From Klebsiella pneumoniae (GTDB taxonomy: Bacteria; Desulfobacterota; Binatia; Bin18): a DNA stretch of 36,303 nt. Below the pieces are notes generated by a model. That model had not been told where the DNA came from and made no database searches. It saw nothing but the letters and a program-made list of their open reading frames with translations. Position numbers and translations under genes: made by a program. The stretch lies in contig CAMBFS010000020.1 in NCBI GenBank assembly GCA_945865755.1, forward strand, positions 1 to 36,303, given 5' to 3'. Shown in pieces: positions 17,538 to 25,424 of the stretch; the stretch's first letter is position 1; every line of letters starts with the position of its first letter.

Positions 17538-17920
17538 ATATCCTCGACGAAGACCTCAGCGTCGTTGAACGTGACCGCTTGCGCGCCCGTAAGCTGCACG
17601 TTCGACAGATTGGGATTGAAGTTGGCCGCTTTGGGATGAAAGATCGTTCGGACATCATCCCGCTGCTCCAGACCCTTCGCCTTCCAACTTTTTTCACGCG
17701 GGATCATGGTTTTTATCATCCTCGCTTGCTTCACCCAGGTTATTGTCTGGTTCATCTTGATGTCGCCTTCGATGAAGTCGCTGAGTATACTCCGCGTTTC
17801 CTCCGCTTCCACGCCTTTCGCACCCACGCTCAACGTTTAGGGAAAATCGTCCGTGTTCGTCACCACGCAGCGAGCTACTGGCAAGTTCATGGCAGAGGGG
17901 AGCGTACGCTGGTTTGGTGA
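17534..17920 (+). CDS. DUF5615 PIN-like toxin
   Basis: A 128-residue protein whose N-terminus MNILDEDLS matches the LLDENL opening of DUF5615/Mut7-C-like PIN-domain proteins. A central Asp (DIIPLLQ) and TRDHGFYHPRLLHPGYCLVHLDV supply the other acidic and core strand positions. PIN toxins are Mg-dependent ribonucleases that cut RNA, often tRNA, when not bound by their antitoxin. The start is GTG overlapping the antitoxin stop, so the pair is one unit. RNase activity is inferred from family only. Confidence 0.72.
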   Translation: MNILDEDLSVVERDRLRARKLHVRQIGIEVGRFGMKDRSDIIPLLQTLRLPTFFTRDHGFYHPRLLHPGYCLVHLDVAFDEVAEYTPRFLRFHAFRTHAQRLGKIVRVRHHAASYWQVHGRGERTLVW

Positions 17921-17999
17921 GCTTCCTTCGCAAACCCTTGTCTCTGCCATACGCCCACAGGTAGGATGCCCCATCTTGTCGTGACAAGGGAGAACCGCC

Positions 18000-19655
18000 G
18001 TGGGCGCGACGCTGTTCAAGGGACTGCTCGGAGTGTGGGGCACGCTGATCGTCGGAATCGGCGTGAACTGGGTTTCCGAGGCTGTGAAGTGGCAATCCTT
18101 GCTAGCGCATCCTTGGCTGACGGGTGCGAGCTTGCTCCTCTTGGCGGGTGGCACCGGCTGGAGTTATCCAGGCTATCGTTACGCCGAGGCCGCCAAACAT
18201 TTCGCCCTCTGCAAGGAGGCAAAAGACCTCCTGCCCATTGATCTGAAGTTTCAGGAACAACACCCTCACACGAAACCAAACCCCGACTATCGTCCGTACA
18301 ACACCACCTACATTTCTCGGACAGCCGTTACCAGTACCGACACGCCAAACGCGCCACAAGAAGTGTACGACGAGCCAGTGTTGGTGAACCTGCTCCGCTA
18401 TGGTCAGGGATTGGTTTTCATCGGAGCACCAGGAGCGGGTAAGACCCGCACGCTCTTCAGCCTCTTGCGCAACCTGGGCCACTGTTTCGTGCTGCAACCA
18501 AAACTCGACCAGCCGGTGCCGCCGGACGATGCCTTTCGCATCCTCAAGGGCCGCCCGGTGGTGGTCCTGCTCAATGATTTGGATCGCTACGCCAATCATT
18601 CCCCGGACCTGCAAGAGTTCTGTCAAAAAGCCCGCGCGCACGCGCTTTCGGTGGGCGTGGCCGCGACCTGTCGTGACGGCAAATTCTTGGGCGACGTGAC
18701 GAAGAGTAGTTTACGTCGCTGGTATGAAGGGTCCCTGAAGAAGCTGACGTTGGTGCGACTCACCGAGCCTGAACAGCAACGCCTCGCCAAGAGTGTCAAC
18801 CGCCCCTGGAAACAGGAGTACGCCACGCCTGGTGATATTGTCTTGGAAGAAATGCGCGGCATCATGAAGATGCGCTTTGCCGATGACCTCTCGCTGGATT
18901 GTCAGGATGTCCTGCGGACAATCAAACTGTTGACCGCCGCCCAGCTCACGCTGACGACCGAGCGCCTCCAGGTGGCGGTGCGGCACATCTTCGAGAAATC
19001 CCCTCACATCATGGATTGTTTGTGGCTTCTTGCTGACCAATCCTTTGTCGATAAGCGCGCGCTGCCGGCGACGATTGATCCTGATGACTATTATCTCGTC
19101 CATGTGGTTCCCTACGAACGCGGCACGGGCGACCCAGCCGTTGATTTTCCCCGGCTGATGGATGCGCTGGACACCAGTACCGATACGGACGGGCTCTACA
19201 CGCTGGGCCGCGTGTTCTTTGAGCAAGGGGACAAAGCCAACGCCGAAGCCTGTCTCACCAAAGTCCTGCACCTCCAACCCGACTTTCTCCAGACCCTCCG
19301 CGCGAACGCCGACGAGGCCTACGCCGCCGCTCGTTATCAAGAAGCATTAGAACTGTATGACTATCTGCTGGTGCTTCAACCAAACGATGCGCAAGGATGG
19401 CGCCGAAAAGGTTACTGTCTTTTCCAGACAAAGCGCTATGAGGACGCGTTAGTCGCCTCCGAAGAGGCGATTAAATTACAGCCGGACCTTGCCGTGGCGT
19501 GGTACAACAAGGGCCTCACGCTGCGCGATCTGGGCCGCGATACCGAAGCCCTGACGGCCTTCGAGCGTGCCCTGTACCTGAACCCGGACCTTGCCGAGGC
19601 ATGGGGTAACAGGGATTCACGCTGCGCGAGCTGGGCCGCCATCCCGAAGCCCTGA
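18000..19655 (+). CDS. membrane-anchored P-loop NTPase with TPR repeats (3' frameshift)
   Basis: Not a named family that I recognise. Two hydrophobic segments (about 8-25 and 38-58) suggest a membrane hairpin. A P-loop domain follows with Walker A GAPGAGKT at 142-149, Walker B VVVLLNDLD at 187-195 and a sensor-like AATCRDG near 222-228, all STAND/AAA-like. From about residue 395 there are TPR repeats (YNKGLTLRDLGRDTEALTAFERALYLNPDLAEAW). The frame breaks after AWGN at base 19610: one missing A diverts it to an early stop at 19655, whereas the shifted frame continues the repeats to 19810. The start is GTG 18000, with AAGGGAG eight bases before. The plan resembles NTPase sensor proteins in signalling or phage defence, a hypothesis only. 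Confidence 0.7.
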   Translation: MGATLFKGLLGVWGTLIVGIGVNWVSEAVKWQSLLAHPWLTGASLLLLAGGTGWSYPGYRYAEAAKHFALCKEAKDLLPIDLKFQEQHPHTKPNPDYRPYNTTYISRTAVTSTDTPNAPQEVYDEPVLVNLLRYGQGLVFIGAPGAGKTRTLFSLLRNLGHCFVLQPKLDQPVPPDDAFRILKGRPVVVLLNDLDRYANHSPDLQEFCQKARAHALSVGVAATCRDGKFLGDVTKSSLRRWYEGSLKKLTLVRLTEPEQQRLAKSVNRPWKQEYATPGDIVLEEMRGIMKMRFADDLSLDCQDVLRTIKLLTAAQLTLTTERLQVAVRHIFEKSPHIMDCLWLLADQSFVDKRALPATIDPDDYYLVHVVPYERGTGDPAVDFPRLMDALDTSTDTDGLYTLGRVFFEQGDKANAEACLTKVLHLQPDFLQTLRANADEAYAAARYQEALELYDYLLVLQPNDAQGWRRKGYCLFQTKRYEDALVASEEAIKLQPDLAVAWYNKGLTLRDLGRDTEALTAFERALYLNPDLAEAWGNRDSRCASWAAIPKP

Positions 19656-19810
19656 CGGCTCACGAGCGGGCCCTGCAACTGAAGCCGGACGATGCCGAGG
19701 CGTGGCGGGAGGTTGTTCGTTTAGCGGAATCCCAGGGCGATTTTTTGAAGGCGGAGAAGGCGCGTTTGGAAATAGTGCGGCTGGAGCGCGAGCGGAAGGA
19801 GCGGAAGTAG
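19611..19810 (+). pseudogene. out-of-frame TPR tail of the preceding gene
   Basis: In the frame that begins after one added base at 19610/19611, the sequence reads FTLRELGRHPEALTAHERAL, a clear TPR matching the previous repeat, and ends in a charged helix (KAEKARLEIVRLERERKERK) before TAG at 19808-19810. With the base restored, the full protein would be about 603 residues. Single-base loss, assembly error or recoding are all possible. Confidence 0.7.
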
Positions 19811-19904
19811 GGGGCGCTTCGCGCACCATGCCCGTGGACCCCGCGCCATGCGCCGAAGCGGCTGCTGGTCCACCGGGGGTATTGGTGCACGGAGCGCACC
19901 CTAC
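19807..19904. repeat. inverted pair of a 21-bp GTAGGGTGCGC repeat
   Basis: 19807-19827 and the reverse complement of 19884-19904 are near-identical 21-mers of the type GTAGGGTGCGCTTCCCGCACC. A third copy lies at 31941-31961. Each is itself partly palindromic (GGTGCGC against GCGCACC). The first copy supplies the TAG stop of the TPR tail. Confidence 0.75.
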
Positions 19905-19966
19905 TCATTGCCTCTCGCACGTAGTTTGCAGACGTGCTCTTATATCTTCAGAACAGGCGGGACCGT

Positions 19967-20973
19967 ATGGATCACGATCACAGCTACAAGCTCCTCTTCT
20001 CTCATCGGGCGATGGTGGAAGACCTGCTGCGCGGATTTGTTCGCGAGCCCTGGGTCCAAGGACTGGACTTCAGCACGCTGGAGAAGGTCAACGGGAGCTA
20101 TGTCACCGATGATCTGCGGACCGGGCGGACGACCTCATCTGGCGGGTCCGCTGGAGACACGAATGGTTGTATGTCTATCTGCTGCTAGAGTTCCAATCGA
20201 CCATCGACCGTTTCATGGCGGTGCGCATCTTGAGCTATGTGGGGTTGTTGTATCAGGACTTGATTCGCTCCGGGCAATGGACGACGGATCGCCTGCTGCC
20301 GCCGGTGTTGCCGGTGGTGTTGTACAATGGGAGCAAGCCGTGGGACGCGGCGGAGGAGCTAGCGGACTTGATCGTGCCGGTGCCAGGAGGCTTGGCACGC
20401 TACCGGCCGCAATTGCGCTATTTTCTGTTGGATGAGGGGCGGGTGAGCGCGCGGGAGATGCCGCCGCTGCAGAACCTGGTGGCGGCGTTATTCCGCATGG
20501 AGAACAGCCGCACGCCGAGTGACGTGGACGAAGTGCTGAGCGCGCTGGTGGAGTGGCTCCAGGCCCCCCAGCAGGAGTCCTTGCGCCGGGATTTCACGGT
20601 GTGGCTGAAACGGGTGTTTCTGCCAGGACGGATGCCACGGGTCACCTTTGAGACGCTGAACGATTTGCAGGAGGTCAGAAGCATGTTAGCCGAACGAGTG
20701 ATTGAATGGACCGAGGAATGGAAACAGCAAGGGGTGGCGCAGGGGTTGGAGCAAGGCCGTCAACAAGGCCGTCAACAAGGCCGTCAAGAAGGCCGTCAAC
20801 AAGGCCGTCAAGAAGGAGAAGCGACCGTACTGATGCATCTTTTACGGCTGCGGTTCGGTCCCTTACCAACCGAGATTGAAGCGCGCATAACAGCGGCAAA
20901 CACGGAGACGCTGCTCCGATGGAGTGAGCGCATCCTGACCGCCTCTTCACTTGAAGCCGTGTTCACCGCATGA
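19967..20973 (+). pseudogene. Rpn/YhgA-like recombination-promoting nuclease (Transposase_31), frameshifted
   Basis: The start MDHDHSYKLLFSHRAMVEDLL and the later segment WLYVYLLLEFQSTIDRFMAVRI are hallmarks of the Rpn (YhgA-like, PD-(D/E)xK) nucleases; EFQS supplies catalytic residues. The two parts are in different frames. Restoring one G at 20119/20120 gives DDLRDRADDLIWRVR, the expected linking motif, so a single-base deletion is the likely lesion. As it stands the first frame stops at 20188, and the second part (to 20973) could only start internally. A tail of GRQQ/GRQE repeats at 20755-20816 precedes the last helices, as in many family members. E. coli RpnA is a DNA endonuclease that promotes RecA-independent recombination. 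If the lesion is real, the gene is inactive. Confidence 0.8.
20755..20816 (+). repeat. 12-bp tandem repeat encoding GRQQ/GRQE
   Basis: Five copies of GGCCGTCAACAA or GGCCGTCAAGAA lie in frame within the Rpn-like gene, giving a Gln/Arg-rich stretch. Expansion or contraction would keep the reading frame. Confidence 0.9.
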
Positions 20974-21066
20974 GGACCGGGGGCTCTTGTGATTAGGTCT
21001 GTCATCACCGATTGCATAACGGTTCTCCTGATGAACTGTGACAACCAAAATCGGCAATCACATTGA

Positions 21067-21109
21067 CCCCCCCTCATCCTGACCCTCTCCCAGCCGGGAG
21101 AGGGAACCT
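21067..21109 (-). repeat. dispersed CCCTCTCCC hairpin repeat, copy 1
   Basis: Arms CCCTCTCCC (21083-21091) and GGGAGAGGG (21096-21104) surround the loop AGCC, with a flanking CCCCTCATCCTGA. A second copy in the opposite orientation lies at 34030-34068. The rest of the 234-base gap (20974-21207) shows no gene. Confidence 0.85.
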
Positions 21110-21207
21110 GGAATCGCTAGCTCTGCGATTACCGAATTTGATCGTCACAATTGATGAGAGCGGAAGCACACACCCGAAATGAAAAACACGGGCTATGGGT
21201 GTGAGGT

Positions 21208-22218
21208 TCACCCCGCGATCACAATCTTGCCAAAATGCGCGGCGCTTTCCATGAGCAAGAGCGCTTCGCGGGCTTGGGTAAACGGAAACACGCGGTCGAT
21301 CACCGGCTTCACCTGTGACACGTCCATCGCTCGATTCATCGCCTCGAACATCTCCCGCGAGCCGACGTAGATGCCTTGAAACCGCAGCCCTTTCATCAGG
21401 ATCGAGTACGGACTGATTTGTCCACCAAGGCCGGAGAGAATCCCAATCAGACTGATGGTCCCCCCCACGCGCGTGGCCTGGAACGACTGCTCCAGCGTGC
21501 CCGCTCCGCCGACCTCAATGACATGATCGACGCCCGTCCCGTTGGTGAGTTTCAGCGTCTCTTTTCCCCACATCGGTGTGGTTTTGTAATTGATCGTCGC
21601 CCAGGCCCCCAGCTTTTTCGCCCGTGCCAGCTTTTCGTCGCTGCTCGACGTGACAATCACCCGCGCGCCACTCATCACGGCGAACTGCAAGGCGAAGATT
21701 GAGACGCCCCCAGTCCCCTGCACGAGGATCGTATCTCCCGCTTTCATGCCGCCTTTGGGCACCAACGCTTGCCACGAGGTGACGGCGGCGCACGGCAACG
21801 TCGAGGCATCTTCGTAGGACATGTACGGCGGAATCGGCACGACCCCATCCTCATGTAAAACAACCTGTTCCGCCAACATGCCATCAATGGAGCCGCCAAG
21901 CGCGGACGAGAAATGCTGAGCGAGAATGTCCCCGCTCAACCAATTCTGAAAGAAGATGCCCGCCACGCGGTCACCGGCTTTCACCCGCGTGACGCCAGGG
22001 CCCACTTTCAGCACTTCGCCCGCGCCGTCGGAGCAAGGAATGAGCGGGGTTTTCACTCCACGCGCCTCACCATGCTTCACCGTCATAAAGTCGCGATAAT
22101 TGAGCGACACGGCTTTCACACGGATGAGAATCTGTCCCGGCCCAGGGGTGGGGTCGGGCTGCTCGGAGAGGGTGAGCTTGTCGATGCCAAAGGCGTCCTT
22201 GATTTGCCATACTTTCAT
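21208..22218 (-). CDS. NAD(P)-dependent alcohol dehydrogenase/quinone reductase (MDR family)
   Basis: A 336-residue medium-chain dehydrogenase/reductase. The N-terminal GroES-like half has NYRDFMTVKHGEARG and PLIPCSDGAGEVLKVGPGV; the Rossmann half has ILVQGTGGVSIFALQFA near 163. The catalytic-zinc Cys seen in classical alcohol dehydrogenases (GTCGSD region) is replaced by NYRDF, and the four-Cys structural zinc lobe is missing, so it is probably a zinc-free enone/quinone-type reductase. The substrate is unknown. CAGGAGG lies eight bases before the ATG. It is followed upstream on the same strand by hicB, 22 bases away, but an operon link is not obvious. Confidence 0.85.
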   Translation of the reverse strand: MKVWQIKDAFGIDKLTLSEQPDPTPGPGQILIRVKAVSLNYRDFMTVKHGEARGVKTPLIPCSDGAGEVLKVGPGVTRVKAGDRVAGIFFQNWLSGDILAQHFSSALGGSIDGMLAEQVVLHEDGVVPIPPYMSYEDASTLPCAAVTSWQALVPKGGMKAGDTILVQGTGGVSIFALQFAVMSGARVIVTSSSDEKLARAKKLGAWATINYKTTPMWGKETLKLTNGTGVDHVIEVGGAGTLEQSFQATRVGGTISLIGILSGLGGQISPYSILMKGLRFQGIYVGSREMFEAMNRAMDVSQVKPVIDRVFPFTQAREALLLMESAAHFGKIVIAG

Positions 22219-22240
22219 TGAGGTCCTCCTGTGGGGCTAG

Positions 22241-22504
22241 TTAAGCTGCGACTTCGACCGTCGCGAAAAAATCAACGTGATGTGGGGTGCGTTTCGGCGT
22301 GACCGCTCGCTGTCTGGGGTGTGGGGGGGTGATCCCGTCTTCCCGCATTCCGCGCAGATGAAGCGCCACTGCTTTCTCAATGCGTCGCAACGCCGAGTCA
22401 ATTGTCTTGCCGGTCGCCACGCATCCTGGTAGGTCTGGCACCGAGGCGCCCCAGTCGCTGTCGGGGTCTTTGTTGATCCGTACTAAATAGTGATGCGTCC
22501 TCAT
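22241..22504 (-). CDS. hicB: HicB-family antitoxin
   Basis: An 87-residue partial-RNase-H-fold antitoxin: YLVRINKDPDSDWGASVPDLPGCVATGKTIDSALRRIEKAVALHL is the HicB core. The C-terminal tail is short and has no clear DNA-binding domain, so autoregulation would need an unusual mode. Its ATG overlaps the stop of hicA (ATGA on the minus strand, 22501-22504). Confidence 0.87.
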   Translation of the reverse strand: MRTHHYLVRINKDPDSDWGASVPDLPGCVATGKTIDSALRRIEKAVALHLRGMREDGITPPHPRQRAVTPKRTPHHVDFFATVEVAA

Positions 22505-22710
22505 CGCCTCCCTCCTTTGAGACCCGCTTGTCGCCTGACCGAGGCCAGTGTGCCCTTGGGCATATCGTCACCGGGGTGTCCGCTGACGGTCACACGCCCC
22601 AGCTTGTGTGGGTGTTTGAACTGTCGATGATCGCCTTCCGTTCCTATCAGACGCCAGCCTGCCATTTCAAGAATTCGGATGATCTCGCGAACTTTCACGC
22701 CCGCCACCAT
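22501..22710 (-). CDS. hicA: HicA-family mRNA interferase toxin
   Basis: A 69-residue double-stranded-RNA-binding-fold toxin. VKVREIIRILEMAGWRLIGTEGDHRQFKHP holds the family pattern, with the catalytic His in GDHRQF, and VTVSGHPGDDMPKGTLASVRRQAGL completes it. HicA cleaves mRNA without ribosomes and is silenced by HicB. ATG 22710 is preferred over the longer frame from 22743 because the family starts just before VKVRE; GTG 22698 is also possible. The order hicA-hicB with a four-base overlap is canonical. Confidence 0.85.
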   Translation of the reverse strand: MVAGVKVREIIRILEMAGWRLIGTEGDHRQFKHPHKLGRVTVSGHPGDDMPKGTLASVRRQAGLKGGRR

Positions 22711-22819
22711 AGCAGGTCGCTCAAGCCGGTCACGAGCGGGCACCTGACAAAGACTGTCTATGTGTAGGAGGACGGGGGGCGTCGTGCGGCGTCAATGATT
22801 TTCCCACACCATCCTATTG

Positions 22820-23296
22820 TTAGGATGGCGAGGCCCCTTCGTACCCGGTATCCGCGGGCAATTCCGCCGACTTCGCCGCGAGGACGGCTAACCGATCACA
22901 CCGTTCATTCTCCGGGTGGCCAGTGTGTCCGCGGATCCACTCAAAGCGAACCTGATGGTAGTCACAGAGTTTGAGTATCTCTTCCCACAGATCACGATTC
23001 TCGGCTGGTTTTTTATCCTGGCGCCGCCAGCCGTTTTTTTGCCAGCGCCGCGCCCAGCCTTTTTCGATCGCATTCACTAAATAGGAAGAATCACTGACAA
23101 GTCGCACTTGGCAGGGCTCTTTCAACGCCGCCAACCCACGAATCGCGGCCATCAGTTCCATGCGATTATTCGTGGTACGCCGGTATCCGCCGGAGAGTTC
23201 CTTGCGAGACTCCCCGTACATGAGGACGACGCCATAGCCGCCAGGGCCGGGATTTCCGAGGCATGAGCCGTCTGTGTATATGGTGATGCTTTTCAT
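22820..23296 (-). CDS. rnhA: ribonuclease HI
   Basis: Removes RNA from RNA-DNA hybrids (R-loops, primers). From ATG 23296 it has 158 residues, close to the 155 of E. coli. The four catalytic acids are visible: Asp in [14 protein letters not shown], Glu in NNRMELMAA, Asp in VSDSSYL and Asp in ENERCDRLA; the basic handle [13 protein letters not shown] is also present. The frame stays open to 23434, but that part looks non-coding; ATG 23305 (three residues more) is an alternative. An eight-base-arm hairpin (CCATCCTA/TAGGATGG, 22809-22828) straddles the stop codon but has no T run, so it is not called a terminator. Confidence 0.92.
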   Translation of the reverse strand: MKSITIYTDGSCLGNPGPGGYGVVLMYGESRKELSGGYRRTTNNRMELMAAIRGLAALKEPCQVRLVSDSSYLVNAIEKGWARRWQKNGWRRQDKKPAENRDLWEEILKLCDYHQVRFEWIRGHTGHPENERCDRLAVLAAKSAELPADTGYEGASPS

Positions 23297-23512
23297 GGTT
23301 GCCATAAGTGCGCTTTGAGGACATCCACCTGTTAGCTGCTGGGTACTGCTGCGGTGCAGCCGCGCACGATCGCTCGGCAGCCTCACGCTTGAATCACGAA
23401 AATTTTGCCTCCTGTACCATCTTGCTGTTGCCACGGCAAGCGTGACTTCACTCCGACCCCGATCTCTGTCCTTGAACTCGAAATCTCTTACGCGGAACTG
23501 AGCACCCTTTCC

Positions 23513-23542
23513 TTGACACTAGCTTTCCTTTCGCCTTATAAA
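23513..23542 (+). promoter_or_regulatory. strong sigma70-type promoter before the unknown cassette
   Basis: A perfect TTGACA at 23513-23518 and TATAAA at 23537-23542 are separated by 18 bases, predicting a transcript start near 23549. It faces the two unrecognised genes. The rest of the 23297-23512 gap shows no gene. Confidence 0.6.
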
Positions 23543-23705
23543 CTCCGTCCATTACCAGGATGTTCTCAACGACTATAAAAAGAAGAAGGGGCCTTTTCAT
23601 CCGACGTGGGCGACCACATGGGATGCTTTCCAGCCCTACGAAAAGGCTCCTCCGGATCGTTGGGCGCAAGCTCTTGGCATTGCAAAGGAACAATCTCGTT
23701 GGATT

Positions 23706-24035
23706 GTGGTGCTCAAATATCCGGTGAGAGAAGCAGGATGCCTTGTTCGGCCGACGCAGCTAGAAGCGGGATGGTATCAATTTCATTTCCCCTCTCCCCC
23801 GACTGTACCGTTGGAAGTTGGTGGCCATCCCATGGATCTTCTGATTTCTTTTGATATGGCTCCTTTGCTACCTGAGTATGTCCACGCGCAGATTTCCCAC
23901 GACCGTAGGCATCTGGTCCGTTGGGGACTCGCGGAACCAACCAAGAACCGCTTGCGGAATCAACGCATTGCGCATCATCAAAAACTGTCAGGCTCCTACG
24001 ATGACGTACCAGGATGGATGCCTGACCCCATCTAG
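23706..24035 (+). CDS. unrecognised small Trp-rich protein, 5' end unresolved
   Basis: From the GTG at 23706 this gives 109 residues (MVLKYPVREAGCLVRPTQLE), but no ribosome site supports that start. The same frame reads protein-like well upstream, for example GPFHPTWATTWDAFQPYEK from about 23586, back to a TAG at 23522, yet contains no ATG, GTG or TTG there. The ATG at 23560, just after the promoter, is out of frame; a -1 slip on the A5 run at 23577-23581 would join it to this frame, giving MFSTTIKKKKGPF. I do not recognise the family. The protein is rich in Trp, Pro and His. Its TAG is 21 bases before the next gene, so the two probably form an operon. Confidence 0.5.
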   Translation: MVLKYPVREAGCLVRPTQLEAGWYQFHFPSPPTVPLEVGGHPMDLLISFDMAPLLPEYVHAQISHDRRHLVRWGLAEPTKNRLRNQRIAHHQKLSGSYDDVPGWMPDPI

Positions 24036-24056
24036 AAAATCCTGCTTCCAGCGGCT

Positions 24057-25424
24057 ATGAATGGCGAGTCGCTTCCCAGTTTTTCAATGAAAAGAAGCTT
24101 TTCCATGGCGGAACAACACAAAGTCATTTTCCTGTCAAAGGGAACATTAAAATCGTGGCTATTGAGAGAAAGCTGGGAGGTCCAACAGTTGGTTAACTGG
24201 CTGCAGGGGTATGATTTTTCCCCTGTTGGCCACGATGAGGAGCCCTTCCGTTGGATTGTACGGTGGCTCCCTACAGGAGAGGCAAAAGATCAGGCACGAA
24301 CCACGCTCGCTGAACGGCTTGCAACACTGCTGGAGAAAAATCCTGACATCAACCCTATTGGAGACCGACCAGAGGAACTCCTCTACAACCTCTTTATGCT
24401 TTGCGCAGTGCTCGGATGCCCGGCCCAATTGCATGGCCCCCTTCTCGCGGTATTTGGGAGACAAAAACTGCAAGGGCAGTGGTTCGGTATCGACCTGCGT
24501 GCCGCACTCAGGATCGCGCTCATTAAAAATCAGGCTGATGAGCGCTTACTGCCGGTATGGGATGTGATGAGCAGCGGCAAGAGGCATCCCTTTCTTCCCG
24601 GCGATGAGTTCGATGGATTTGACGGGGCACGTTTCATTCCTAGCGGCTTACAAGCGCCGGATGCTCCTGCCCTGAATGTCATTGGCAAAGCACTGGGCGG
24701 CATTGCTCAGAAGCTAGACAAAGAACCAACGCGACGCACGAAATTGCGGACCCTCATTAGTCGGGCGATAGAAACGTACCCAGGTCGCCCCACTTGGGAT
24801 CAGGACCTTATCAACCAAGCAGACCAGCATCAGTGGCCGGGGTGGGCGGTGGAATGTCTCCCGAATCTTTACGTTCGACTTGCCGCGTTACCAAAGAATG
24901 GGGAAAGAGGCTTGCTGTGGCACTACATCACCGCATGTATTCCGCAAACATACGAACATCGCGTCGTGAAAAAGCTGTGTAACGATCATGTTGTGGAAAT
25001 AGAACTGAGTAAAGAAGCCGCGAGGTTCGTTGAACAAATCGCCCCGGTTTTCGAGGAAAAGAGGGTCAGCAATCCTTTTGTGAGTGAACGAGCAGCCGTT
25101 GGTGCTGCCGCTAGTGCAATGGAACAAGTAGAACAGGATGCACGGGTGAGGGGAGACGATATGGAGGCGGAAACTTTTGTAAAAATACGGACCCAGTTAC
25201 TCAAGCAAAAGGGAGTTGCTGATGTGAAAGCGATAGGCGAAGCATTACGGAAAGTTGCCGAGGACAAATCGCAAGAACCCGGATGCGAAAAGCAATTCCG
25301 TAGCCTCTATCGAATGGTACGAGGCATCTATTATCCAAACCCGATCCTGGAGAAAACGATACTCGTGAGCGTGAAGAAGCTGCCTTCTTGGGCAGCCGAA
25401 AGTTTGCGTCACGCGGAATCTTGA
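24057..25424 (+). CDS. unrecognised 455-residue protein of the accessory cassette
   Basis: Soluble, with no signal peptide, membrane helix or P-loop, and no catalytic motif I can name. The N-terminal third is Trp/Leu-rich (LRESWEVQQLVNWLQGYDF, PFRWIVRWLP). The middle contains GRPTWDQDLINQADQHQWPGWA. The last ~130 residues are strongly helical and charged (RAAVGAAASAMEQVEQDARVRG), possibly a coiled coil. Start choice is open among ATG 24057, 24087 and 24105 (MAEQHKVIFLSKG); none has a good ribosome site. It follows the small Trp-rich gene by 21 bases, and its stop directly abuts the stop of the convergent GAF gene. The DNA looks more A+T-rich than the flanking metabolic genes, which suggests acquisition. 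Confidence 0.6.
   Translation: MNGESLPSFSMKRSFSMAEQHKVIFLSKGTLKSWLLRESWEVQQLVNWLQGYDFSPVGHDEEPFRWIVRWLPTGEAKDQARTTLAERLATLLEKNPDINPIGDRPEELLYNLFMLCAVLGCPAQLHGPLLAVFGRQKLQGQWFGIDLRAALRIALIKNQADERLLPVWDVMSSGKRHPFLPGDEFDGFDGARFIPSGLQAPDAPALNVIGKALGGIAQKLDKEPTRRTKLRTLISRAIETYPGRPTWDQDLINQADQHQWPGWAVECLPNLYVRLAALPKNGERGLLWHYITACIPQTYEHRVVKKLCNDHVVEIELSKEAARFVEQIAPVFEEKRVSNPFVSERAAVGAAASAMEQVEQDARVRGDDMEAETFVKIRTQLLKQKGVADVKAIGEALRKVAEDKSQEPGCEKQFRSLYRMVRGIYYPNPILEKTILVSVKKLPSWAAESLRHAES

Noticed and set aside
17694-18095. Minus-strand frames opposite the DUF5615 toxin
   Set aside because: Shadows of the coupled antitoxin-toxin genes; no independent start signal.
22809-22828. Terminator for rnhA
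   Set aside because: The hairpin is perfect but straddles the stop codon and has no T run after it on the minus strand.
23448-23693. Minus-strand frame of 81 codons upstream of rnhA
   Set aside because: It overlaps the strong plus-strand promoter and the protein-like plus-strand frame, and has no motif or ribosome site.
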